Positions 1-7,871 of a DNA stretch of 9,367 nucleotides are shown here, one piece after another (the first letter of the stretch is position 1; each line of letters begins with the position of its first letter). Below the pieces are notes generated by a model. The model saw nothing but the letters and a program-made list of their open reading frames with translations. It made no database searches and had not been told where the DNA came from. Source of the stretch: Desulfobacteraceae bacterium (GTDB taxonomy: Bacteria; Desulfobacterota; Desulfobulbia; Desulfobulbales; Desulfobulbaceae); the NCBI GenBank assembly GCA_022837185.1, contig JALHJD010000103.1, forward strand, positions 1-9,367. The letters run 5' to 3'. Both the position numbers and the translations under genes were made by a program.

Positions 1-413
1 GTTCCGTGGTCGCGCAGCTCGGCATTCCGGATATGCGCATCCCCATAGCCTATGCCCTGTCCTATCCGGAGCGGCTCGGCCTGGGTTTGTCGAGGCTGAG
101 CCTGGCCCAATGCGGCCAGCTGAGTTTTTCTCAGCCCAATTATGACAACTTTCCCGCCCTGCGGATCGCTTTTGATGCGCTGCGCCAGGGCGGGACCAAA
201 ACAGCGGCCCTGAATGCCGCCAACGAGATGGCGGTGGAGGCCTTTCTCGACGGCCGGCTCGAGTTTCTCGATATTGCAGGCATTGTCGCCGCCACCCTGA
301 AACAAACCGCCAACGGCGATGCCGCTGATCTGCGGGCGATTCTCGCCGCCGACGGTCAGGCCCGGACCATCGCCGCTGAACTCATTGCCCTGAAAAAAGG
401 ATTTTCCGCCTAA
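1..413 (+). CDS. dxr: 1-deoxy-D-xylulose 5-phosphate reductoisomerase, C-terminal part (5' partial)
   Basis: DXR converts 1-deoxy-D-xylulose 5-phosphate to 2-C-methyl-D-erythritol 4-phosphate with NADPH, the first committed step of the MEP isoprenoid pathway in the cytoplasm. The reading frame is already open at base 3 and begins with S-V-V-A-Q-L-G-x-P-D-M-R, which is internal in the family, so the start lies upstream and the GTG at 6 is not the start. The visible ~137 residues contain the conserved PDMR-IPIAYALSYPERL segment, an FPALRIAFDAL stretch and the LNAANEMAVEAFL motif of the C-terminal helical domain. The NADPH domain and most of the metal and substrate ligands are outside the window. 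The stop TAA is at 411-413, and rseP starts 6 nt later, the usual dxr-rseP arrangement. No truncation is evident at the C terminus. Confidence 0.95.
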   Translation, partial: SVVAQLGIPDMRIPIAYALSYPERLGLGLSRLSLAQCGQLSFSQPNYDNFPALRIAFDALRQGGTKTAALNAANEMAVEAFLDGRLEFLDIAGIVAATLKQTANGDAADLRAILAADGQARTIAAELIALKKGFSA

Positions 414-419
414 CTGCTC

Positions 420-1505
420 ATGAATTCACTCATTTCCTTTATTATCGTCCTCGGCGTCCTGGTCTTTGTGCACGAACTCGGCCATTTTCTCTTTGCCAAG
501 CTGTTCGGGGTCAGGGTTCTCAAGTTCTCCCTCGGATTCGGCAACAAAATCGCCGGCAGGAAGTGGGGGGAGACCGAATACCTGATCAGCGCCTTTCCCC
601 TGGGGGGCTATGTCAAGATGTTCGGCGAAAACCCCGGTGAGCAGATCGAGCAGTCGGAACGGCGGCGCTCCTTTTCCCACAAGGCCGTCTGGCAGCGTTT
701 CGGCATTGTTGCCGGCGGCCCGGTGTTCAATCTCTTTTTTGCCGTGGTCCTGTTTTTCGGCATGTTTGCCATCGCCGGACTTCCCGAACCGGTGGACACC
801 ACCCGCATCGGTCAGGTGTCACCGGATTCGGCGGCGGAAGCGGCGGGCATCAAACCCGGTGATACGGTGCTCAGCATCGACGGGCGGGAAACCGCGTCGT
901 GGACCGATATATCGGAAACGATCCGAAACAGCGGCGGGCGGGAAATTGAACTGCTGATCGACCGGGAAGGGGAGCAGCTGGTCATCCGGGCGGTTCCGGT
1001 CATGGAAAAGACCAGGAACATATTCGGGGAGGAGGTCGGGGAACGCTACATGCTTGGCATCACCCGCAGTGAAGGAATCGTCTACCAGGACACGACCCTG
1101 CCGGAAGCCCTGCGGGCCGCGGCCATTCAGACCTGGAACCTGATCTACCTGACCATCCTCGGAATAATCAAGATTATCGAACGGGTGGTGCCGGCCTCGG
1201 AACTGGGCGGCCCCATCCGGATCGCCGAACTGGCCGGGCAGCAGATGGAGGCCGGATGGATGAACCTGCTGTATTTCATGGGACTGCTCAGCGTCAACCT
1301 GGGAATTTTGAACCTGCTGCCGATTCCGGTTCTTGACGGCGGACACCTTGTTTTTCTGACCATTGAAGGCATACGGCGCCGGCCCCTGAGCGACAAGGCC
1401 ATGGAGATGAGCCAGAAAGTGGGGCTGTTTCTGCTCGTTTCCCTGATGGTTTTCGTATTCTACAATGATATTCTCAGGCTGGTGCAAAGGTGGATGGGGT
1501 CCTGA
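420..1505 (+). CDS. rseP: RseP-family site-2 intramembrane zinc metalloprotease
   Basis: This is a membrane-embedded site-2 protease (M50). In the best-studied relatives it cleaves anti-sigma factors such as RseA and remnant signal peptides within the membrane. The 361-residue product starts with a hydrophobic helix carrying the zinc motif HELGH (H18, E19, H22). A conserved F-P-L-G-G-Y-V-K segment lies at about 59-66, a second membrane segment around 95-120, one PDZ domain at about 120-195 (V-S-P-D-S-A-A-E-A-A-G-I-K-P-G-D), and the third zinc-ligand region L-N-L-L-P-I-P-V-L-D-G-G-H at 297-309 with D306. The C terminus is again hydrophobic. There is only one PDZ domain, against two in the ~450-aa E. 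coli RseP; single-PDZ forms are common outside the Gammaproteobacteria. The ATG at 420 has no good Shine-Dalgarno at normal spacing, so translation probably couples to dxr. The 3' end overlaps tsaB by 16 nt. Confidence 0.96.
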   Translation: MNSLISFIIVLGVLVFVHELGHFLFAKLFGVRVLKFSLGFGNKIAGRKWGETEYLISAFPLGGYVKMFGENPGEQIEQSERRRSFSHKAVWQRFGIVAGGPVFNLFFAVVLFFGMFAIAGLPEPVDTTRIGQVSPDSAAEAAGIKPGDTVLSIDGRETASWTDISETIRNSGGREIELLIDREGEQLVIRAVPVMEKTRNIFGEEVGERYMLGITRSEGIVYQDTTLPEALRAAAIQTWNLIYLTILGIIKIIERVVPASELGGPIRIAELAGQQMEAGWMNLLYFMGLLSVNLGILNLLPIPVLDGGHLVFLTIEGIRRRPLSDKAMEMSQKVGLFLLVSLMVFVFYNDILRLVQRWMGS

Positions 1506-2206
1506 TTCTTGCCATTGAGACGGCCACAGCCTGCGGGAGCGTCAGCCTGACCGGCGGGGGGGCGGCCCGTTTCCGTTTGCTGGCGGAATGCAGCGTCCAG
1601 CCCGATACCTCGCACTCCCGACGGCTGCTGGGATCGATTGCCTGGCTGATGAACGCGACCGGCGTGCAGTGGCACAACCTCGATGCCGTCGCCGTGAGCC
1701 TGGGACCGGGAAGCTTTACCGGCCTGCGCATCGGCATGGCTGCGGCCAAGGCCATTGCCATGGCGGCCGGCAAACCCCTGGTCGGCGTTCCAACCCTTGA
1801 TGCTCTTGCCCTGGCCTGCGGCGGGGAGCAACGGCTCGTCTGCTGCCTGCTGGACGCCAGAAAAGAGGAAGTATACGCGGCTCTTTACCGCATGGACAAC
1901 ACCGGCATGCCGGAACCGCAGGACAAGCCTGTGGTTCTTCCACCCGCCGTCCTGCTGCGGGGTATCCGGGAACCGGTCGTCGTTGTCGGGCCGGGGGCAT
2001 CGGTATACCGTGGGCAGCTGGCCGGCAATGACCGGGTTGTTTTTTTTCCCGAACACCTGGCGCAGCCCCGGGCGATGTACGTCGGGCTGCTCGGGGCGCG
2101 GAAGTTCCTGGCTGGTGACAGGCTGGATCCGGCCGCGGCCGCGCCGTTGTATGTCCGGGATTCCGACGCCCAGGTCAATCTGAAGCGGAAGGGCAGGCAG
2201 GTTTGA
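1490..2206 (+). CDS. tsaB: tRNA threonylcarbamoyladenosine biosynthesis protein TsaB
   Basis: TsaB is the ASKHA-fold partner that dimerises with TsaD, and with TsaE forms the complex that makes t6A at position 37 of ANN-decoding tRNAs. The 238-residue product opens with the phosphate-loop-like I-L-A-I-E-T-A-T (about 6-13). It carries the family signature V-S-L-G-P-G-S-F-T-G-L-R-I-G at 69-82, then V-P-T-L-D-A-L-A (100-107), L-D-A-R-K-E-E-V-Y (121-129) and a C-terminal P-L-Y-V-R-D-S (219-225), all typical of TsaB. The GTG at 1490 is the only start before the conserved core that keeps the N-terminal strand complete. It lies inside rseP (16-nt overlap in another frame), so translation is probably coupled by reinitiation. 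The stop TGA at 2204-2206 shares its A with the ispG ATG. TsaB itself is not catalytic; no degenerate positions were noticed. Confidence 0.94.
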   Translation: MDGVLILAIETATACGSVSLTGGGAARFRLLAECSVQPDTSHSRRLLGSIAWLMNATGVQWHNLDAVAVSLGPGSFTGLRIGMAAAKAIAMAAGKPLVGVPTLDALALACGGEQRLVCCLLDARKEEVYAALYRMDNTGMPEPQDKPVVLPPAVLLRGIREPVVVVGPGASVYRGQLAGNDRVVFFPEHLAQPRAMYVGLLGARKFLAGDRLDPAAAAPLYVRDSDAQVNLKRKGRQV

Positions 2207-3282
2207 TGATTCGGCGGCGCCAGACCAGGCAGATACGGATCGGTGATGTCAGCATCGGCGGCAGCGCGCCCATTTCGGTGCAGTCCATGACCAACACCGA
2301 TACCCGGGACGCGGGGCGGACCATTGCCCAGATCGGGGAGCTGGCGGCGGCGGGGTGCGAAATCGTCAGGGTCGCGGTCCCGGATCCGCAGGCGGCGGCC
2401 GCTGTCCGGCAGATCCGCGAACATATTTCCATTCCCCTGATTGCCGATATCCATTTCGACTGGCGCCTGGCGGTCGCCGCCATGGAAAACGGGGCCCAGG
2501 GCATCCGCGTCAATCCGGGCAACCTCGGGGGCAGGGAGAAGCTCGCCAGGGTGGTGGACGCCGCCAGGATGAACGGGGTGCCCATCCGGGTGGGGGTCAA
2601 TTCCGGTTCCATCGAGAAGGATCTGCTGGCCCGCTACGGCTATCCCACCCCGGCAGACCCTTCCGCGCTCATAGAGAGCGCGCTCAGGAACGTGCGGCTG
2701 ATCGAGGAGCTCGGTTATACGGAGATGAAAATCTCCATCAAGTCATCCGATGTCCTGACGACCATCGCCGGATACCGCCGGTTGGCGGAAGTGACCGATT
2801 ATCCCCTCCATATCGGGGTAACGGAGGCGGGCGGCCTGATCCCCGGCACGGTCAAGTCGAGCGTGGCCCTGGGCATCCTGCTTTTCGAGGGGATCGGCGA
2901 TACGTTTCGCATTTCCCTGACCAGGGACCCGGTCGAGGAGGTACGGGTCGCCTACGAGCTTCTGCGGGCCCTGCGGATACGGGAGCGGGGACCGGAATTG
3001 ATCTCGTGTCCGACCTGCGGCCGGACCAGGATAGACCTGTTTCCCCTGGCCGAGGCGGTTGAGCGCCACCTGCAGACCATGCGGACCTCCCTCAAGGTGG
3101 CGGTCATGGGCTGCGTGGTCAACGGCCCGGGTGAGGCCAGAGAGGCCGATATCGGCATTGCCGGCGGACACGGCGTGGGGATAATTTTCAAAAAGGGCGA
3201 GATTATCAAAAAAGTGAAGGAAGATGAACTGTTGTCCGTGTTCCTCGAAGAACTGAGGAAAATGGAGGAGGAAAACGGCTAG
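2206..3282 (+). CDS. ispG: 4-hydroxy-3-methylbut-2-en-1-yl diphosphate synthase (flavodoxin/ferredoxin), IspG
   Basis: IspG (GcpE) reductively opens methylerythritol 2,4-cyclodiphosphate to HMBPP, the penultimate MEP-pathway step, using a 4Fe-4S cluster fed by flavodoxin or ferredoxin. The 358-residue product has the N-terminal TIM-barrel landmarks Q-S-M-T-N-T-D-T (26-33), A-D-I-H-F-D (80-85), I-R-V-N-P-G-N (99-105) and G-V-N-S-G-S (127-132). The C-terminal iron-sulfur module has C268 and C271 (S-C-P-T-C-G), C303 ([11 protein letters not shown]) and the fourth ligand E310, matching the C270/C273/C305/E312 set of E. coli. Length is normal for the compact bacterial type. The chosen ATG at 2206 overlaps the tsaB stop by one base (TGATG); an in-frame TTG one codon upstream is possible but less likely. 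With dxr in the same operon, two MEP steps are coexpressed. Confidence 0.97.
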   Translation: MIRRRQTRQIRIGDVSIGGSAPISVQSMTNTDTRDAGRTIAQIGELAAAGCEIVRVAVPDPQAAAAVRQIREHISIPLIADIHFDWRLAVAAMENGAQGIRVNPGNLGGREKLARVVDAARMNGVPIRVGVNSGSIEKDLLARYGYPTPADPSALIESALRNVRLIEELGYTEMKISIKSSDVLTTIAGYRRLAEVTDYPLHIGVTEAGGLIPGTVKSSVALGILLFEGIGDTFRISLTRDPVEEVRVAYELLRALRIRERGPELISCPTCGRTRIDLFPLAEAVERHLQTMRTSLKVAVMGCVVNGPGEAREADIGIAGGHGVGIIFKKGEIIKKVKEDELLSVFLEELRKMEEENG

Positions 3283-3326
3283 CAGGCATCGGCCCACATC
3301 AATCTCTTCATCACTGGATACAGATC

Positions 3327-5063
3327 ATGCGTTACTCTCAAATGCTTATCCCGACCACCAGGGAAACACCGGCCGAAGCGGAGGTCGCCAGCCATCAGCT
3401 GCTCCTTCGCGGCGGGTTTATTCGCAAACTGGCCTCGGGAATCTATACCTATCTACCCCTGGGGCTGGCCGCCGTCCAGAAGGTCGCCCGGATCGTGCGC
3501 GAGGAGATGAACCGGGCCGGAGCCCAGGAGCTCCTCATGCCCATGGTGCAGCCGGCGGACCTGTGGAAGGAGTCGGGTCGCTGGCAGAAGTACGGTTCCG
3601 AGCTGCTCCGCTTTACCGACCGGCACGAGCGGGAGTCGTGTCTGGGACCGACCCATGAGGAAGTCATTACCGACCTGGCGCGCAATGAACTGCAGTCCTA
3701 CCGTCAGCTGCCCATGAACCTCTACCAGATCCAGACCAAGTTTCGCGATGAAATCCGGCCCCGGTTCGGGCTCATGCGCGGCCGGGAATTTGTCATGAAG
3801 GATGCCTATTCCTTCGATATCGATGACGCGGCCGCCGGCCGGTCCTATGACAGAATGTATGAAGCCTACCATCGGATTTTCCGCCGCTGCGGCCTCGATT
3901 TCCGGGCCGTTGAAGCCGACACCGGCACCATCGGCGGCTCCTTTTCGCATGAATTCATGGTCCTGGCTTCGACCGGCGAGGACACCCTGGTCATCTGCGG
4001 ACAGTGCGATTACGCCGCCAACGTCGAAAAGGCCCGGGTCGCCATCCGGGCTGGACAGCAGCAGGGAGGGGCGGAACGGATCGAGGAGGTCAAAAAAGTT
4101 GCAACCCCGGGCATGAAAAAAGTGGATGCGGTGGCCGGATTCCTGGGTGTCGCTACCGATCGGGTCATCAAGACCATGGTCTATCTCGCCGACGGCGATC
4201 CGGTCGCGGTGCTGGTCCGGGGTGACCGCGAGGTCCAGCCGGTCAAGCTGAAAAATCTCCTCGGCGCCGCCGAGGTCGAACTGGCCGACGATGAAACGGT
4301 CTACAAAAAGACCGGCCTGCCGGTCGGCTACCTCGGTCCGGTCAACCTGACGCTGAGAATGGTTGCCGACCAGGAGGTGATGCTCATGAACAACAGCATC
4401 GCCGGGGCCAATGAAAAGCAGTTTCATCTGACCGGGGTGCAGCCGGGCCGGGATTTTCAACCGGCGCTGACCGGGGATCTGCGGCAGATAACCGCGGAAG
4501 ACCGCTGTCCTTCCTGCGGGGGCCCGCTCACCCTCACCGAGGGTATTGAGGTAGGCCATATCTTCAAACTGGGCACGGCCTACAGCGAGGCCATGCGCGC
4601 AACGTTCCAGGATCGGGAGGGGCAGGCAAGGCCGTTTGTCATGGGCTGCTACGGCATCGGGGTCAGCCGGGTGGTGGCCGCGGCCATCGAACAGAATCAT
4701 GATGAGAACGGGATTATTTTTCCCCTGCCGCTGGCGCCGTGCCAGGTCATTGTCCTCAATCTCGGCATCAACAGTGAAGAAACAACCTCGGCGGCCGAGC
4801 GGTTGTACGAAGAGCTGCGGCAGGGAGGCCTCGAGGTCCTGTACGATGACCGTGACGAAAGGCCCGGCGCCAAGTTCAAGGATGCCGACCTCCTCGGCTT
4901 TCCCTACCGGGTCACGGTCGGCAAGACCTTTGAAAAGGAGGGGAAGGTTGAGATCAGGCGCCGTCGTGACGGGCATACCGAGACGGTTCCCTGCGGGCAG
5001 GCAGCGGGGTATATCGTGGAGCTGGTGCGCGGCGAGCTGGCCGCCTTTGAATCGAACGGGTAA
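3327..5063 (+). CDS. proS: Prolyl-tRNA synthetase, bacterial type with INS editing domain
   Basis: ProS charges tRNA(Pro) in the cytoplasm. The 578-residue product is full length for the bacterial-type class II enzyme. It starts with the typical [10 protein letters not shown]. Motif 1 lies at about 45-85, and G-P-T-H-E-E is at 107-112. Motif 2 ([17 protein letters not shown]) is at 139-155, and motif 3 (G-C-Y-G-I-G-V-S-R) is at 440-448. Between motifs 2 and 3 sits the YbaK-like INS editing domain (about 225-390), which hydrolyses Ala-tRNA(Pro). It keeps D-R-V-I-K-T (278-283); K282 corresponds to the editing lysine K279 of E. coli. The anticodon-binding domain covers about 470-570. Two CxxC pairs (C224/C227 and C394/C397) flank the INS domain and could be structural. 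A 44-nt gap separates it from ispG. No clear Shine-Dalgarno precedes the ATG, but the conserved N terminus supports this start. Confidence 0.97.
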   Translation: MRYSQMLIPTTRETPAEAEVASHQLLLRGGFIRKLASGIYTYLPLGLAAVQKVARIVREEMNRAGAQELLMPMVQPADLWKESGRWQKYGSELLRFTDRHERESCLGPTHEEVITDLARNELQSYRQLPMNLYQIQTKFRDEIRPRFGLMRGREFVMKDAYSFDIDDAAAGRSYDRMYEAYHRIFRRCGLDFRAVEADTGTIGGSFSHEFMVLASTGEDTLVICGQCDYAANVEKARVAIRAGQQQGGAERIEEVKKVATPGMKKVDAVAGFLGVATDRVIKTMVYLADGDPVAVLVRGDREVQPVKLKNLLGAAEVELADDETVYKKTGLPVGYLGPVNLTLRMVADQEVMLMNNSIAGANEKQFHLTGVQPGRDFQPALTGDLRQITAEDRCPSCGGPLTLTEGIEVGHIFKLGTAYSEAMRATFQDREGQARPFVMGCYGIGVSRVVAAAIEQNHDENGIIFPLPLAPCQVIVLNLGINSEETTSAAERLYEELRQGGLEVLYDDRDERPGAKFKDADLLGFPYRVTVGKTFEKEGKVEIRRRRDGHTETVPCGQAAGYIVELVRGELAAFESNG

Positions 5064-5081
5064 TGATCCTGATCCCGTTCG
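5053..5081 (+). other. Hairpin across the proS stop codon
   Basis: CGAACGGG at 5053-5060 and CCCGTTCG at 5074-5081 form a perfect 8-bp inverted repeat with a 13-nt loop that contains the proS TAA (5061-5063). No U-tract follows, so it is not a standard intrinsic terminator. It may stabilise or process the mRNA between proS and the downstream rel gene. The structure is visible directly; the role is inference. Confidence 0.45.
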
Positions 5082-5125
5082 CGATCGCCCGGGCTGAATC
5101 TGGACAAAGCAGCGCCGGAGAGTGC

Positions 5126-5209
5126 ATGGGATCGAAAAACTCGGAAAGCAGGAAATATGTATATGAAGGGAAGCGCATTTCTTCCTTTTGTCCCGGCAGC
5201 GAGGGATGA
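5126..5209 (+). CDS. Possible 27-codon leader ORF upstream of rel
   Basis: An ATG at 5126 follows a GGAG Shine-Dalgarno (5117-5120) with 5-nt spacing and opens a 27-codon frame ending in TGA at 5207-5209. The peptide has six serines (positions 3, 6, 8, 19, 20, 25) and four lysines, with no hydrophobic segment and no recognisable family. Its stop codon overlaps the GAGG (5208-5211) that is the only visible Shine-Dalgarno for the rel start at 5225. That is the geometry expected of a leader peptide or translationally coupled upstream ORF. The base composition is more AT-rich than the flanking genes. It could equally be a chance ORF in a 161-nt spacer, since there is no comparative evidence here. 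Confidence 0.25.
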   Translation: MGSKNSESRKYVYEGKRISSFCPGSEG

Positions 5210-5224
5210 GGCCTGAATCTGAAC

Positions 5225-7384
5225 ATGTCTGACATTCAGGGTCTTCTTTCCATAGCATCTTCGTATCTCGGCGACATGGACCTGAGCCCGCTGCAGCGGG
5301 CCTATGACTTTGTCAAGGAGCGCCATGCCGGGGCCCTTCACCCCTCGGGTGAGCCGTATGTCGATCATCTGGTCGAGGTGGCGACCACCCTGGCCTCCAT
5401 GAAGCTCGACCTCGGGACGATAGTCGCCGGCCTGCTGCACGGGACCCTCAAGGAAAACGCAGCCACCCCGGAGGAGCTCGAGGAACTGTTCGGCGCCGAT
5501 GTCGCCAGGATTGTCAACGGTTCGACGCGGATCACCAACGTCCAGTACAACAGTCATCTTGCCCACGAGGCGGAAAATATCAGGAAGCTCTTCCTGGCCA
5601 TGAGCGCCGATATCAGGGTCATCATTGTCAAGCTGGCCGACCGCCTGCAGGACATGGTCACCCTTGGCTTGGCCGACAGGGACCGCCAGCGCCGTCTTGC
5701 CCGCGAAACCATGGATCTGTACGCCCCCCTGGCCGGCCGTCTTGGGATCGACTGGTTGAAAAGGGAACTGGAAGACCTGGCCTTTCAGTATCTTTTTCCG
5801 GTCGAATACAAGGACATCACCAGCCGCCTGGAAAGCACCCTGAACCAGCGCCAGGCCTATGTCGAAGAGGTGATCACCATTCTCCATGAAAAACTCAGGG
5901 AGAACAATATCAAGCCGGTGCGGATTATCGGCCGCCCGAAGCATCTCTATTCGATCTACAAGAAACTGGTGGCCCAGAACATTTCCCTCGACCGGGTGTA
6001 TGACAAGGTGGCCTTCCGGATCATTGTCAACAGCGTCAACGAGTGCTACGAGGCCCTCGGTACGATCCACGCCAACTGGCAGCCCGTTCCCGGCCGCATC
6101 AAGGACTTTATCAGCGTGCCCAAGGCCAACAATTACCAGTCCATGCATACGACGGTCATCGGCCCCAACGATAATTTCATTGAAATCCAGATCAGGACCG
6201 AGGAAATGGACCGGGTGGCCCAGGAAGGCATCGCCGCCCACTGGGCGTACAAGGAGGGGCAGAGAATCACCAGCCGGGATGTCCGTTTGTTCAGGGACCT
6301 CAAGAAGCTGGTGCAGTCCCTGCAGGAAGTGGAAGACCACCGCGAATTTCTCGATTCGGTGCGGGGCGAATTGTTCGAGCCCGAGGTGTTCGCCCTGACC
6401 CCCAACGGCGAGGTGCGCGAACTGCCCCGGGGCAGCACGCCGATAGATTTCGCCTATTCCATCCACAGCGAGGTGGGCGACCACTGCAGCGGCGCCCGGG
6501 TGAACGGCCAGCTGGTGCCGCTCCGCTACATTCTGCAGCATGGTGACATTGTCGAGATCATCACCCAGAAGAACCAGCAACCGAAACGGGCCTGGCTGCA
6601 GATAGTCAAGACCGGCAGGGCCCGGGCCCGGATCCGGCAGTGGCTCAGAAGGGAGGAGAAGGAAAAATCGCTGCGCCTCGGCCGGGAGATTTGCGAACGG
6701 GAGCTGAAGAAACACGACACCACCCTGAAGAAGCTCATCAAAAGCGGCCACATCAGACTGATGTTCAAGAAGCTCGGCTGCAATTCCCTGGATGATATGC
6801 TGGTTAAGGTGGGCTCGGGGGCCATCACCGTTCAGCACCTGCTCCAGGCCCTGCTTCCCGATGAGCGGCACGAGGAGGAGGGCAAGCCCCCTCCGGCTGA
6901 GCAATTCGGACTGGCCGCCGCCGAACCGGCACAACCGGCAACGGTTGCCCGGGAGGTCATTGACATCGACGGAGTCGACGATATGCTGGTCCGGGTCAGC
7001 CAGTGCTGCAAACCCGTGCCGGGCGACGACATCGTCGGGTTCATCACAACGGGCCGGGGGATTTCCATTCACAAGGCCGATTGCGTCAACCTGCAGGCAA
7101 CCGACCCCAGGCGCTGGCTGGCGGTCAAGTGGACGGGCGCGGTCAAGACCATGCACCGTTCCCAGTTGTTTATACGGGCGGAGAACAGGAAGAATATTCT
7201 CGCCGACATCAGCAGCACCATCAGCTATGACGACGCCGAGATCATCTCCTTCAACGCCCGGACCACATCGGATTCGCTGGCCGAGCTCGATGTGGTCCTG
7301 GAGGTGAGTGATCTCAATCACCTGCAGACCATTCAGCAGCATCTCAAACAGATGCCGGAAATCATAGATGTGCGAAGGCGGTAA
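5225..7384 (+). CDS. relA: RelA/SpoT-family (p)ppGpp synthetase with degenerate HD hydrolase domain
   Basis: This long RSH protein (719 aa) has the full domain order: HD domain (about 25-190), synthetase (about 230-345), TGS (about 387-447), helical region, a Cys-rich module with C594, C595, H616 and C620, and a C-terminal ACT domain (about 645-719). It makes the alarmones pppGpp and ppGpp from ATP and GTP or GDP, normally on starved ribosomes. The synthetase looks intact: R237 and K239 (G-R-P-K-H), D260, the R-I-K-D motif (291-294, RXKD type), Y304-Q-S and E320-I-Q-I-R-T. The hydrolase centre does not. Where relatives have H-D-x-x-E-D, it reads H72-G-T-L-K-E, and the basic residue before S-G-E-P is displaced. 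The N of L-H-N-M is D143 (L-Q-D-M); H48 and D139 remain. It is therefore probably a synthetase without hydrolysis activity. The start follows a GAGG at 13-nt spacing, and a Smr-type gene overlaps its 3' end. Confidence 0.95.
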   Translation: MSDIQGLLSIASSYLGDMDLSPLQRAYDFVKERHAGALHPSGEPYVDHLVEVATTLASMKLDLGTIVAGLLHGTLKENAATPEELEELFGADVARIVNGSTRITNVQYNSHLAHEAENIRKLFLAMSADIRVIIVKLADRLQDMVTLGLADRDRQRRLARETMDLYAPLAGRLGIDWLKRELEDLAFQYLFPVEYKDITSRLESTLNQRQAYVEEVITILHEKLRENNIKPVRIIGRPKHLYSIYKKLVAQNISLDRVYDKVAFRIIVNSVNECYEALGTIHANWQPVPGRIKDFISVPKANNYQSMHTTVIGPNDNFIEIQIRTEEMDRVAQEGIAAHWAYKEGQRITSRDVRLFRDLKKLVQSLQEVEDHREFLDSVRGELFEPEVFALTPNGEVRELPRGSTPIDFAYSIHSEVGDHCSGARVNGQLVPLRYILQHGDIVEIITQKNQQPKRAWLQIVKTGRARARIRQWLRREEKEKSLRLGREICERELKKHDTTLKKLIKSGHIRLMFKKLGCNSLDDMLVKVGSGAITVQHLLQALLPDERHEEEGKPPPAEQFGLAAAEPAQPATVAREVIDIDGVDDMLVRVSQCCKPVPGDDIVGFITTGRGISIHKADCVNLQATDPRRWLAVKWTGAVKTMHRSQLFIRAENRKNILADISSTISYDDAEIISFNARTTSDSLAELDVVLEVSDLNHLQTIQQHLKQMPEIIDVRRR

Positions 7385-7835
7385 GGGCCCGGCGGAGGAG
7401 ACCTGCTGTGATGTCTGCGGCAACGAAGCCCCCGCGGCGGTCATCCGCTGTCCATTCTGCGGCGCGCAGCGGAGCGGCTTTCCGCCGCGGGCGGATCAGT
7501 CCCCGTACCGGACCCTCAATCTGGAAAAGGGCATGCCGACCGTGGAGCAGGCGCTCCGGCGTCTCCGTACTGAAATTGCATCGGCTGCCATCCGGGGGAG
7601 CAGGATCCTGATCCTGATCCACGGCTACGGTTCCAGCGGGGAGGGCGGAGCGATCAAGGGGGAAGTCCGCCGCCTGCTTGAAGGCATGCAGAAGAAGAGG
7701 CAGATAAACGAATTTCTTCCCGGGGAGGAATGTGACCTGCGGCGGGGCCGCGGCCGGCAGATGGTCCGGAGATTCCCTTTTCTGAAAACGTACCTGCGAA
7801 AAACCAACCCGGGCATTTCCATTGTTATTGTCTGA
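7368..7835 (+). CDS. Small zinc-ribbon/Smr-domain protein (LEKGMPT-type Smr)
   Basis: The 155-residue product has an N-terminal ribbon-like module with C14-x2-C17 and C28-x2-C31 (C-D-V-C-G and C-P-F-C-G), likely binding zinc. A Smr-like (MutS2/SmrB C-terminal) domain covers about 47-155. The Smr call rests on I-H-G-Y-G-S-S-G-E-G-G-A-I (84-96), the glycine-rich loop of the fold, and on L-E-K-G-M-P-T-V-E-Q-A-L (52-63) at the place where classical Smr proteins have D-L-H-G. The C-terminal F-L-P-G-E-E and N-P-G-I-S-I-V-I-V also recur in this Smr subtype as I remember it. Smr domains are nucleases or nucleic-acid binders; SmrB cuts mRNA at collided ribosomes. The ATG at 7368 lies inside rel (17-nt overlap), implying coupled expression. 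Replacement of the DLHG residues makes the standard nuclease chemistry uncertain. Membership in the Smr superfamily is fairly secure; the function is not known. Confidence 0.8.
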   Translation: MCEGGKGPAEETCCDVCGNEAPAAVIRCPFCGAQRSGFPPRADQSPYRTLNLEKGMPTVEQALRRLRTEIASAAIRGSRILILIHGYGSSGEGGAIKGEVRRLLEGMQKKRQINEFLPGEECDLRRGRGRQMVRRFPFLKTYLRKTNPGISIVIV

Positions 7836-7871
7836 AGGGGAGGGGGAAGAAAAAAAAATATAGGGCTATCA

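Noticed and set aside
2203..2205. TTG as an alternative ispG start
   Set aside because: It adds only one codon; the ATG at 2206 forms the common TGATG coupling junction and is the simpler choice.
5081..5088. GCGATCGC palindrome as an origin or HIP1-type element
   Set aside because: It occurs as a single visible copy in a GC-rich spacer, without companion repeats or DnaA-box clusters.
3453..5258. 601-codon antisense open frame opposite proS
   Set aside because: Same reason: the + strand protein has all class II synthetase motifs, while the antisense product is low-complexity and unlike any family.
4904..7444. 846-codon antisense open frame on the - strand opposite proS and rel
   Set aside because: It mirrors the codon periodicity of two certain + strand genes in GC-rich DNA and has no recognisable domains; a shadow frame.
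7836..7871. Possible terminator after the Smr gene in the purine/A-rich stretch
   Set aside because: It has A runs and G runs but no stem followed by a T tract on the + strand.
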